Assembly: GCA_003231675.1 (NCBI GenBank)
Contig: QIJB01000044.1
Span: 1 to 7,971, forward strand
DNA length: 7,971 bases
Direction of reading: 5' to 3'
Source of the DNA: Candidatus Campbelliibacteriota bacterium
GTDB lineage: Bacteria > Patescibacteriota > Minisyncoccia > UBA9983
The number at the start of each line of letters is the position of its first letter. Positions within the stretch are counted from its first letter, which is position 1. Shown here piece after piece: positions 1 through 5,953 of the stretch. A program made the position numbers and the translations under genes. The notes beneath the pieces are model-generated. The model made no database searches, was not told the DNA's origin, and saw nothing but the letters and a program-made list of their open reading frames with translations.

Positions 1-41
1 GTTGACATTAAAAATATTCCTGCTTTTCGCCGGTAAGTTGA

Positions 42-1253
42 TTACATTTCGGCGCGCGATTTTATCATGGCGGTTTTCCTTGTGAGCAGATTGAGGAGGA
101 GCGACGCGCCAGCCGCCAATAAGAATGTCCACTGAATTTCAAAAAAGATTGAAATAAGCAAGACGGACGCGACCATCAGTGTTCTTCCGGACGCGACCGC
201 CATTTCGTGCAGAACGGTGAATTCGTCAATATAGTGTCCGTTGTCGGCAGCCATTTCATAGGTGAGGACATCAAAAGGGGTGCGGGTGAAAATTTTCGCC
301 AGATTATGGTAAGTTCCGGCGGCAAAAATTTGAAAAGACGTGACGATAAAAATTTTCACAATCCATCCCAATGAATAAAAAAGCGTTCCCCAACGCAATA
401 TTTTATGCCTATGTTTTTTTGTATCAATGTATTTTCCCGTGTAAAGTTGAACGATGACCGTTACGGCGATAATCAATGTTGAGACCGCTCCCACTTGAAA
501 ATAATTTCCTTTGAGAATCTCATAGATGAATACCGGCCAAACTATAAAACCGACAATTGTTTCGGCCCCGTCGGCCATAAAGGCGAGGATTGTTTTTCTG
601 TAGCGTTTGGAAAAAAAATATTGCCATGTTTCCCGATATGTCCAGGAAAATTCTTCTTCTGTCCGCGGAAGTGCCAGATAAGGGAGATAGGAAATCAAAT
701 AAAGCGCTATTGCCGCGAGAAAGAGAATATCAAATCCGAAACGGGTGATTATCAATCCGGCTATAAGCGGAATAAAAATGCCTATTATGTTTCTCGTCGC
801 TCGCACGGCGCTTAACTGTTTCCCCCTGTTTTCTTTGTCGGTAAATTTGGCGAAGTCAACTCGGTAGGGAATCCAATAGAGGAGGCGGTAAAAAGTGAGG
901 ATTAAAATGGAAAGTGGAATGAGATAAAGATAATTATTCGCGCCCATAAAATAAAAAATCGTGTAAAAAAGGGCGCCGAACAATATACTCAGGCGCAATG
1001 CCCTGCGGAATCCGAATTTATTCAAAAAACCGGTCCCCAAAGCGACAAAAATTCCGTAGAGAAGATAACCGCTTCCGTAATAGAGAACCATTGATTGGAA
1101 ATTTTGACCGAAAAGATTATACAAGAAAATGGGCATAAAAATACCCAAAAGTCCGCTGGCAATCATAACGGTCGTTTTGCCTATGTAAAGGGAAGCAAAG
1201 CCCCGCGAAACGCTCCCAGCAAAGTATTTTTTGTTTTTTATTGAGATATTCAT
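42..1253 (-). CDS. MFS-type multi-spanning permease
   Basis: A 403-residue, strongly hydrophobic protein with about 12 predicted membrane helices, the usual size of a major facilitator superfamily transporter. The two halves carry recognisable cytoplasmic-loop signatures: GTGFLNKFGFRRALR (residues 73-87), a version of MFS motif A between helices 2 and 3, and GKYIDTKKHRHK (273-284), its counterpart between helices 8 and 9. A charged central loop (about 196-222) separates the halves. Substrate cannot be told from sequence. The ATG at 1253 is preceded by no SD; an upstream ATG at 1263 runs into TGA after four codons, so 1253 is the best start. The gene appears to be transcribed alone; the next minus-strand gene upstream ends with its own terminator. 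No terminator was seen downstream before the window edge. The MFS fold assignment is fairly safe; function is open. Confidence 0.85.
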   Translation of the reverse strand: MNISIKNKKYFAGSVSRGFASLYIGKTTVMIASGLLGIFMPIFLYNLFGQNFQSMVLYYGSGYLLYGIFVALGTGFLNKFGFRRALRLSILFGALFYTIFYFMGANNYLYLIPLSILILTFYRLLYWIPYRVDFAKFTDKENRGKQLSAVRATRNIIGIFIPLIAGLIITRFGFDILFLAAIALYLISYLPYLALPRTEEEFSWTYRETWQYFFSKRYRKTILAFMADGAETIVGFIVWPVFIYEILKGNYFQVGAVSTLIIAVTVIVQLYTGKYIDTKKHRHKILRWGTLFYSLGWIVKIFIVTSFQIFAAGTYHNLAKIFTRTPFDVLTYEMAADNGHYIDEFTVLHEMAVASGRTLMVASVLLISIFFEIQWTFLLAAGASLLLNLLTRKTAMIKSRAEM

Positions 1254-1277
1254 AATTTTGCCATTGCCGAGAATCTG

Positions 1278-1304
1278 ATTATCTTAAATTATTCCGAGTA
1301 TCAA
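1278..1304 (-). promoter_or_regulatory. possible promoter of the MFS gene
   Basis: On the minus strand TTGATA (1299-1304, five of six to TTGACA) is followed after 15 bp by GATAAT (1278-1283, five of six to TATAAT). The spacer is shorter than the ideal 17 bp. It would give a leader of roughly 17 nt without an SD. Confidence 0.35.
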
Positions 1305-1405
1305 AAAACCCAATCTCCCTCGGGTGTCTTAAAAGAATCACTTTCTTTTTTTTATTGCCTGTGTCCTTCCCGTATCTTATACCACTTTGATTTTTGGGGC
1401 AATTT

Positions 1406-1432
1406 AAAAAGGAGACCCGGTGGCAGGTCTCC
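1406..1432 (-). terminator. intrinsic terminator of the small membrane protein gene
   Basis: On the minus strand a perfect 7-bp stem GGAGACC/GGTCTCC (1426-1432 with 1411-1417) with an 8-nt loop is followed directly by TTTTT (1406-1410). It begins 2 nt after the TAG stop of the gene at 1435-1746 and separates it from the MFS gene. Confidence 0.85.
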
Positions 1433-1434
1433 TT

Positions 1435-1746
1435 CTACTTTTTCGCGATATCGGCTATTTTTTCAATCGTCCAAAAGGGGACGATTATCGCCATTGGGAT
1501 TATCAATAAAATCCCGAACAGCCCGAAAATCATCACGATGATAACGCGTCCCTTGGCTTTACAGCCGAAGGATTCTCCCGTCATCACCATTATGGCGACA
1601 GCCATGATGCCTCCCGATATCCACCATGCGACCGCCACCATAATGCTTCCGCTCTCTCCCGTCATTATCGGGAAGGCGAAAGACGCTATTATCGCCGTCA
1701 AAACGAGGACGACAATAATAGCCGTTCCCTGCATCCCGGTGGTCAT
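1435..1746 (-). CDS. small three-helix membrane protein, unknown function
   Basis: A 103-residue hydrophobic protein with three likely membrane segments (about 8-27, 34-54, 68-91), a short basic loop (CKAKGR, 62-67) and a charged C-terminal tail (EKIADIAKK). The pentapeptide MTGES occurs twice (28-32 and 55-59), each time at the end of a helix, which hints at an internal duplication of a helix-MTGES unit. The start is the ATG at 1746: the in-frame GTG at 1755 lies inside the SD itself. The SD is extreme: 15 nt (1750-1764) identical to the complement of the standard 16S rRNA 3' end, 8 nt between AGGAGG and ATG. It has its own consensus-like promoter and terminator and so looks like a monocistronic, well-expressed gene. 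I do not recognise the family. Confidence 0.8.
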   Translation of the reverse strand: MTTGMQGTAIIVVLVLTAIIASFAFPIMTGESGSIMVAVAWWISGGIMAVAIMVMTGESFGCKAKGRVIIVMIFGLFGILLIIPMAIIVPFWTIEKIADIAKK

Positions 1747-1749
1747 TCT

Positions 1750-1764
1750 GATCACCTCCTTTCT
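1750..1764 (-). promoter_or_regulatory. 15-nt perfect Shine-Dalgarno site
   Basis: The minus strand reads AGAAAGGAGGTGATC, the full complement of the usual bacterial 16S tail GATCACCTCCTTTCT. AGGAGG sits at 1755-1760, 8 nt before the ATG at 1746. It decides the start of the small membrane protein and excludes the overlapping GTG at 1753-1755. Confidence 0.9.
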
Positions 1765-1795
1765 ACTTTCTATGAGATTTCCGCTATCTGTTTGA

Positions 1796-1824
1796 ATTAT
1801 AACATAATAAAAACAAAAAGTAAA
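1796..1824 (-). promoter_or_regulatory. promoter of the small membrane protein gene
   Basis: On the minus strand TTTACT (1819-1824), a 17-bp spacer and perfect TATAAT (1796-1801), with the extended -10 TGn just upstream of the hexamer. The predicted start near 1789 gives a leader of about 43 nt that contains the long SD. This is the strongest promoter match seen in the window. Confidence 0.75.
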
Positions 1825-1871
1825 GAAGAAAAAATTTGCCGAGGATGGGGATTTGTTTTTCGGCGCGCCGT

Positions 1872-1900
1872 TTGCCCGAAGTTCTTTAAAGTGTTAATCT
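1872..1900 (+). promoter_or_regulatory. possible promoter of glmS giving a near-leaderless mRNA
   Basis: TTGCCC (1872-1877), 17 bp, then TAATCT (1895-1900) with an extended TG (1892-1893). The -10 matches only three of six, so this is weak. If right, transcription would start near 1907, at most about 6 nt before the glmS ATG at 1913. No SD precedes that ATG, and there is no room for a glmS ribozyme between the divergent promoter and the start. Confidence 0.3.
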
Positions 1901-1912
1901 GAAAGTATATTT

Positions 1913-3739
1913 ATGTGCGGAATAGTCGGATATTTGGGAAAAAATGATGCCTTGCTTGTCCTGGTTGACGGGCTTAAGCGTTTGGAATACCGAGGATATG
2001 ATTCTTCCGGGGTGGCTTTGCGTTTGGGCGATAAAATTGAATGCGTGAAGGCTATTGGGAAAATCGCCAATTTGGAAGAAAAGCTGGATGGCAAAGAAAG
2101 AAAAGGAAATTTGGGAATAGCGCACACCCGGTGGGCGACTCATGGGGAAGCAAACGAGGTTAACGCCCATCCTCATTCCGATTGTTCTGGAAAAATCTGG
2201 GTGGCGCATAATGGAATTATTGAGAATTACAAAAGTTTGAAGGAAGAGCTTGAAACGGAGGGACACATTTTTAAATCCCAAACGGATACGGAGGTAATCG
2301 CCCATCTCATTGAGAATTTTTATAGGGGCGATATGGCATTCGCCTTGCGGGAAACTCTGGGAAAATTAAAGGGGACCTACGCGCTCGTTTTTATTCATGA
2401 GGACCATCCGGAAAAAATTATGGCGGCGAAAATGGGAAGTCCGCTTGTCATTGGTTTGGGCGAGGAGGAAACGATAATTGCTTCGGATGTTTCGGCGATA
2501 ATTGCGCGCGCGAATCTTGTTGTTTATCTTGACGACGGAGAGACGGCGGAAATAGGAAATGAAGACATACGGATTTTTGACTCCGCCGGCGCGGAAATAA
2601 ACAAAGAGGCAAATAAAATAGAATGGAATTCTGAGGAGGCGGAGAAAAAGGGATTTCCCCACTTTATGCTCAAAGAGATTTTTGAACAGCCGGAATCCAT
2701 TATGAACAGCATTAGGGGACGCATTGATATTGAAAAAGGGGATGCGGTTTTTGAGGAACTTGACGATTTCGCGGATGTGGCGCGCGACGCGCGCCAAATC
2801 GCCATTGCCGCTTGCGGAACCGCCATGCACGCCGGTATGGCGGGCGAATATATGTTTGAGGAAATGGCGGACATTCCAAGCAAGATTGATTACGCCTCGG
2901 AATTCCGCTACCGAACCCCAATTATCGGCAAAGAGACCGTCTTGTTGGCAATCAGCCAGTCGGGGGAAACGGCGGATACGCTGGCGGCCGTGAGAGAAGG
3001 CAAGAAAAGAGGCGCCACCACACTGGGCGTGGTTAATGTTCTCGGATCCACCATAGCGCGTGAGGTTGACGCTTGCGTCCATAATCGCATCGGGCTTGAA
3101 ATGTCAGTCGCCTCAACTAAGGCTTTCACTTCGCAGGTGGCGATAATGGCGTTATTGTCCGTTTATTTCGGAAGGCAAAGGAAAATGACCTCGGCGGACG
3201 CGAAAGTTATTCTCAATGAACTCTTTCTCATCCCGGAAAAAATAAAAAAGATACTGGAATTGAGCGGAGAAATAAAAAAAATAGCGGAAAAATATATCAA
3301 CGCGAAAAACTTTCTTTATCTGGGTAGAAAATACAATGTTCCGACGGCCCTTGAAGGCGCCCTTAAGCTGAAAGAGCTTTCTTATATCCACGCTGAAGGA
3401 ATGCCTTCAGGAGAGATGAAGCACGGCTCCATCGCCCTTATAGACGATGATTTTCCGACTATGTTCATTTGTCTCAAAGATTCCGTTTACGAAAAAAACA
3501 TAAGCAATATGGAAGAGATAAAATGCAGAGGCGGGCGGATTATCGCAGTTGCCACGGAAGGGGACGAAAAAATAAAATCGGTGGCGGGCGATGTCATTTA
3601 TGTTCCGGAAACGATTGAGCCGCTCAGCCCGGTTTTGGCGACGATTCCATTGCAGTTGTTCGCTTATCATATGGCGGTTTTGAAAGGTTTGGATGTTGAT
3701 AAACCTCGCAATCTGGCGAAAAGCGTAACCGTTGAATAA
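1913..3739 (+). CDS. glmS: glutamine--fructose-6-phosphate aminotransferase (isomerizing)
   Basis: Makes glucosamine 6-phosphate from fructose 6-phosphate and glutamine, the first committed step to UDP-GlcNAc, peptidoglycan and surface glycans; cytoplasmic. The protein has 608 residues, practically the family length (E. coli 609). It begins MCGIVGYLG, so Cys2 becomes the N-terminal nucleophile after Met removal. The glutaminase domain (about 2-235) shows HTRWATHG (71-78) and NGIIENY (100-106). Two SIS sugar-isomerase domains follow: ACGTA (300-304), SQSGET (348-353) and STKAFTSQ (401-408) in the first; ALEGALKLKELSYIHAEG (479-496) and EMKHGSIALI (501-510) in the second. The C-terminal tail PRNLAKSVTVE, which closes the active site, is intact. 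All expected catalytic parts are present. It is divergent from the small membrane protein gene and seems monocistronic. No SD precedes the ATG. Confidence 0.98.
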   Translation: MCGIVGYLGKNDALLVLVDGLKRLEYRGYDSSGVALRLGDKIECVKAIGKIANLEEKLDGKERKGNLGIAHTRWATHGEANEVNAHPHSDCSGKIWVAHNGIIENYKSLKEELETEGHIFKSQTDTEVIAHLIENFYRGDMAFALRETLGKLKGTYALVFIHEDHPEKIMAAKMGSPLVIGLGEEETIIASDVSAIIARANLVVYLDDGETAEIGNEDIRIFDSAGAEINKEANKIEWNSEEAEKKGFPHFMLKEIFEQPESIMNSIRGRIDIEKGDAVFEELDDFADVARDARQIAIAACGTAMHAGMAGEYMFEEMADIPSKIDYASEFRYRTPIIGKETVLLAISQSGETADTLAAVREGKKRGATTLGVVNVLGSTIAREVDACVHNRIGLEMSVASTKAFTSQVAIMALLSVYFGRQRKMTSADAKVILNELFLIPEKIKKILELSGEIKKIAEKYINAKNFLYLGRKYNVPTALEGALKLKELSYIHAEGMPSGEMKHGSIALIDDDFPTMFICLKDSVYEKNISNMEEIKCRGGRIIAVATEGDEKIKSVAGDVIYVPETIEPLSPVLATIPLQLFAYHMAVLKGLDVDKPRNLAKSVTVE

Positions 3740-3851
3740 AAAGTTTCTTCTCTTATTCTCTCGCTTGCCGATACCGGGGCGATTTGATTCGGCGCGATAA
3801 ACCCCCTGTTTTTTATTTACTTTCAAAATTCAAACAAGTTCAAAACACCCC

Positions 3852-3882
3852 TTGTTTTCTCTAGGCGTTTGTGCGATATTAT
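3852..3882 (+). promoter_or_regulatory. promoter of the 106-residue orphan gene
   Basis: TTGTTT (3852-3857), 17 bp, GATATT (3875-3880) with an extended TG at 3872-3873. An overlapping TATTAT (3877-3882) is a better hexamer but leaves a 19-bp spacer. Either gives a leader of about 45 nt ending in a strong SD. In the rest of 3740-3933 I see only a weak possible glmS terminator: GGGG at 3777-3780, CCCC near 3802, then T-rich DNA. Confidence 0.5.
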
Positions 3883-3933
3883 TGGCAGACAAAAGCATTT
3901 AATTTGAAAACAAAAAAAAGGAGGAGTAAGAAA

Positions 3934-4254
3934 ATGGAAGGACTAAGTTTCAAAGAGATAGAGGAGGGCAGACATGCCATCCTCTACGCAATTTTCGGCA
4001 AAAATATACTTGAGGTTCGGGCGCAGGGAAAGCCCGACTACCTTAAGAATGACTTAAAAAAAGGAGAAGTCAGCGTCCATGTGGTCGCTGACAATTCTCC
4101 GGAAAGAGGGGTTTACATTTTCCACAGACTTGTTGGACCGGTGTACATGGTCCACAAGTTCTGCCTCTCTAGAGAGGCGCCGATTAGCCTCGCGTTCGAT
4201 GTTATTGAACGTATGGTTGCCGTTGAGGCAACCCTAATAAAAGCAAGGAAATAA
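3934..4254 (+). CDS. small hypothetical protein, 106 residues
   Basis: A soluble-looking protein with mixed charge, beginning MEGLSFKEIEEGRHAILYAIFG. The pattern suggests alternating helix and strand: a helix near 5-20, strands around VSVHVVAD (47-54), GVYIFHRL (59-66) and PVYMVHKF (69-76), then a C-terminal helix (DVIERMVAVEATLIKARK). No catalytic motif or family is recognised. The start is chosen by the SD AAGGAGGAG (3918-3926), 7 nt before ATG 3934; the same frame is open further upstream to a GTG at 3871, but that lies inside the promoter. It has its own promoter and a strong terminator, so it is a self-contained unit between glmS and the rearranged region that follows. Confidence 0.75.
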   Translation: MEGLSFKEIEEGRHAILYAIFGKNILEVRAQGKPDYLKNDLKKGEVSVHVVADNSPERGVYIFHRLVGPVYMVHKFCLSREAPISLAFDVIERMVAVEATLIKARK

Positions 4255-4256
4255 TC

Positions 4257-4288
4257 AAAGGGACCTTACAAGGTCCCTTTTCTGTTTT
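4257..4288 (+). terminator. intrinsic terminator of the 106-residue orphan gene
   Basis: Stem AAAGGGACCT/AGGTCCCTTT (4257-4266 with 4271-4280), loop TACA, followed by T-rich DNA (TTCTGTTTT, ending at 4288). It starts 2 nt after the stop codon. Its T-rich tail runs into the relic that begins at 4286. Confidence 0.9.
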
Positions 4289-4353
4289 CCGTTTATAACA
4301 TTATCGGAATAGTCCTTATCATCGCGGGCGTGGCGCTCTTAAAATTCAAATAA
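4286..4353 (+). pseudogene. relic of an EamA/DMT-like gene (3' end only)
   Basis: These 68 bp match the last 68 bp of the gene at 5520-5828 (5761-5828) without gaps and with three mismatches (positions 4313, 4326 and 4332). In the same frame it reads SVYNIIGIVLIIAGVALLKFK followed by TAA; of the three changes two are silent and one is Ala to Val. Nothing resembling the rest of the gene lies upstream: the homology stops in the T-tail of the preceding terminator. It cannot make a protein. The bias to silent changes suggests the tail came from a paralogue that was under selection before truncation, although three differences are too few to prove it. Confidence 0.85.
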
Positions 4354-4377
4354 TCAAAATCTCATTCGCGCGAGTAA

Positions 4378-4413
4378 TTGAAAGTTAATCGCAATCGTTT
4401 TTTATGGTAAACT
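4378..4413 (+). promoter_or_regulatory. pyrF: probable promoter of pyrF, within the duplicated module
   Basis: An extended -10 TGgTAAACT (4405-4413) with TTGAAA (4378-4383) or TTAATC (4385-4390) as -35; an alternative -10 is TATGGT (4403-4408). The block 4393-4416 is nearly the same as 5871-5897, which stands at the same place behind the intact EamA-like gene; the only length difference is a T-run of 6 instead of 9. Conservation behind both copies supports it being functional. The leader to pyrF would be about 115 nt. Confidence 0.5.
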
Positions 4414-4536
4414 TATGGTCAAGAAAAATTCCCGGATACATACCCCGTCCTCTTTGCGGAATAATCTTGCTTGGCGCTGGAAAAAATCGCCATATGCGCG
4501 CAAACTTGCGAAATCGCATTCCATTTTGACAACAGT

Positions 4537-5290
4537 ATGAATTTAACGAATAAAGAACAAAAAGCGAGAAAAATGGTTTGTTTGCCATTGGACGGACTTC
4601 TCTCAATAAACGATCTCAAGGCGAGAGTTGAAGAACTGAGTCCGGTTGTCGGATTATTTAAAATAGGCAAAGAAACATATACGAGATTCGGACCGGAAGC
4701 GGTAAGGGTGGTTCAAAATTACGGCGCCGATGTTTTTCTTGATTTGAAATACCATGATATTCCGAATACCGTTAAGGGCGCGGCCGATGCCGCAAGCCGG
4801 TTGGGGGTTTATATGTTTAATGTTCATGCATCCGGCGGTTTGGAAATGATGGAAGCGGCGGTTGAGGGCGCAAGAAATGGGACTGAAAAAAAGGGAATCA
4901 GAATTCCAAAAATAATCGCCGTTACGGTTTTAACAAGTATTGAATATTCTAAACAATCAATTGCGAGTTCCGGGAAAAGTTGAGGAGCAAGTTTTAAATT
5001 ACGCCAAATTGGCGAACCAAAGCGGTTTGGACGGAATCGTTTGTTCGGCGGCGGAAATACGCGCGGTTAAAGACAAACTTCCGAAGGATTTTATGTATGT
5101 TACGCCGGGAATAAAAGCTCCGGGAACCCGGGCGATTAATGACCAAAAAAGAGTTCTTAGTCCCGGGGATGCCGTTCAAAACGGATCAAGCATTTTGGTG
5201 GTTGGCAGGGCGATTACAGCGCATAAGACAGCGGAAGAAAGACTCCGCGCGGGATACGAAGTCTTGAAAGATATGGCAAAATATTTATGA
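4537..5290 (+). pseudogene. pyrF: orotidine-5'-phosphate decarboxylase, split by a frameshift
   Basis: The last step of UMP synthesis: decarboxylates OMP to UMP in the cytoplasm. The first part (4537-4944, 136 residues) holds LPLDG (Asp19), FKIGKE, and the catalytic signature DLKYHDIPNTV (Asp69, Lys71, Asp74), then VTVLTSIE. After one odd base (4945) the next frame continues with ILNNQLRVPGKVEEQ and the C-terminal motifs GIVCSAAEI, VTPGIK, and DQKRVLSPGDAVQNGSSILVVGR, whose Arg grips the phosphate. Together they make about 250 residues, the normal length. The first frame stops at 4983, so the unshifted product (148 residues) would lack the phosphate-binding end. By comparison with bacterial relatives, which have about two more residues after TS-x-D/E, a 5-nt deletion near 4945 is the likely lesion. 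ATG 4537 has no SD; an in-frame TTG at 4471 also lacks support. Whether this is a real mutation or an assembly error cannot be seen here. Confidence 0.85.
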
Positions 5291-5442
5291 TTCTTTTGTC
5301 ACAAAGCGAAGAAGTTATTTTTTGCTATCATTTGCGATTGGCTAACAAACGGTAATGCAAAGCCTTCGCGCGTTCCTTTTTGTTAATGCAATTATTTATT
5401 GAAGATAGGTAGCGCGAATTTTTATTTATCTCTTTATTGTAA

Positions 5443-5502
5443 TATAATAAAAATAGGAAAAAATTTTGCCACGCCCGCGGACGCATCCGCGGTTATACGC
5501 GT
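5443..5502 (+). promoter_or_regulatory. promoter-like site and GC hairpin upstream of the EamA-like gene
   Basis: A perfect TATAAT (5443-5448) with a poor -35 (TTTATT/TTTTAT near 5420) is followed by a GC-rich hairpin: CCGCGGA/TCCGCGG (5475-5481 with 5486-5492, loop CGCA). It can be extended by ACGC (5471-5474) pairing with GCGT (5499-5502) across a bulge, and a T-run follows (5502-5507). The hairpin lies between the -10 site and the ATG at 5520, so it could be a leader attenuator or simply structure in the leader. The rest of 5291-5442 holds no gene or clear pyrF terminator; TGcTATCAT at 5323-5331 resembles an extended -10 but lacks a -35. Confidence 0.4.
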
Positions 5503-5519
5503 TTTTTCCTTTTTATTTT

Positions 5520-5828
5520 ATGTCTGTTTATATAGTCGCCGTAACAATAGCCGCTTTTCTTCAAATCGGGACCATTTACCTTTTGCGCGAGAATATCTTA
5601 AAGAGTCTCGCGTACGCCATCCCGATGATTTTGGTTTACCAAATACTGTTTCTTTGGAGTTATTCCAACGCTCCGAAGTTCACCGTTATTTGGTTCATTA
5701 CCACGGCGCTCACCAACAGTTTGGCGTTTCTTGTGGGTTATTTAATATGGAAAGAACAGGTTTCCGTTTATAACATTATCGGAATAGCCCTTATCATCGC
5801 CGGCGTTGCGCTCTTAAAATTCAAATAA
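5520..5828 (+). CDS. small EamA/DMT-like four-helix membrane protein
   Basis: A 102-residue hydrophobic protein with four likely membrane helices (about 2-20, 29-47, 53-76, 83-100), the size of a small multidrug resistance-like or half-EamA member of the drug/metabolite transporter superfamily. The final segment GIALIIAGVALLKFK is typical of the last helix of that superfamily, and WKE before it fits the short loop. Such half-size proteins usually work as dimers; the substrate is unknown. The start is taken as ATG 5520, which puts the first helix at the N-terminus; there is no SD. A TTG at 5466, 8 nt behind AGG (5455-5457), would add 18 residues (PRPRTHPRLY...) and would place the GC hairpin inside the coding region, so I think it less likely. 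Its 3' end is duplicated at 4286-4353. Confidence 0.8.
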   Translation: MSVYIVAVTIAAFLQIGTIYLLRENILKSLAYAIPMILVYQILFLWSYSNAPKFTVIWFITTALTNSLAFLVGYLIWKEQVSVYNIIGIALIIAGVALLKFK

Positions 5829-5859
5829 CCGGAATCTTACCCTTAGGGTCTTTAAAAGT

Positions 5860-5889
5860 TTGTTATGGAAAATCGTTTTTTTTTATGAT
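5860..5889 (+). promoter_or_regulatory. promoter of the phosphoribosyltransferase-like gene
   Basis: TTGTTA (5860-5865), 18 bp, TATGAT (5884-5889). An alternative extended -10, TGaTAAACT (5886-5894), matches the one in the copy near 4405. The leader to ATG 5954 is about 58 nt, AT-rich and without an SD. Confidence 0.55.
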
Positions 5890-5953
5890 AAACTTATTAT
5901 TAATTATTAAGCGAAATGCCGGTCTTTTATTATAAATCGTTAATTTAAATGCC

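Noticed and set aside
2..7. Perfect TTGACA at the left edge
   Set aside because: No -10 hexamer at 16-18 bp downstream and no plus-strand gene follows; it lies behind the MFS gene.
495..815. 106-codon plus-strand reading frame inside the MFS gene
   Set aside because: Lies fully within the well-supported opposite-strand permease, has no SD, and its composition (Cys-rich, irregular) is that of a shadow frame.
1320..1360. A/T hairpin AAAAGAA/TTCTTTT followed by T-run, plus strand
   Set aside because: Low-stability stem with no plus-strand gene in front of it to terminate.
1435..1746. TGES as a P-type ATPase actuator motif
   Set aside because: The protein is only 103 residues with no DKTGT phosphorylation site; the tetrapeptide is coincidental.
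1394..1795. 133-codon plus-strand reading frame over the small membrane protein
   Set aside because: It covers the terminator, gene and SD of the minus-strand gene, whose signals are all in order; it is a mirror frame.
2366..3082. 238-codon minus-strand frame within glmS
   Set aside because: Antisense to conserved glmS domains, with no start signal and no recognisable motif.
3777..3816. Possible glmS terminator (GGGG ... CCCC followed by a T-run)
   Set aside because: Only 4 bp of stem with a loop of about 20 nt; too weak to list as a terminator.
5346..5387. attC-like ends: TAACAAA ... TTTGTTA around a GC-rich core
   Set aside because: Resembles the outer ends of an integron attC, but the inner conserved boxes and bulged stem are missing and there is no integrase; the 7-bp arms can arise by chance in AT-rich DNA.
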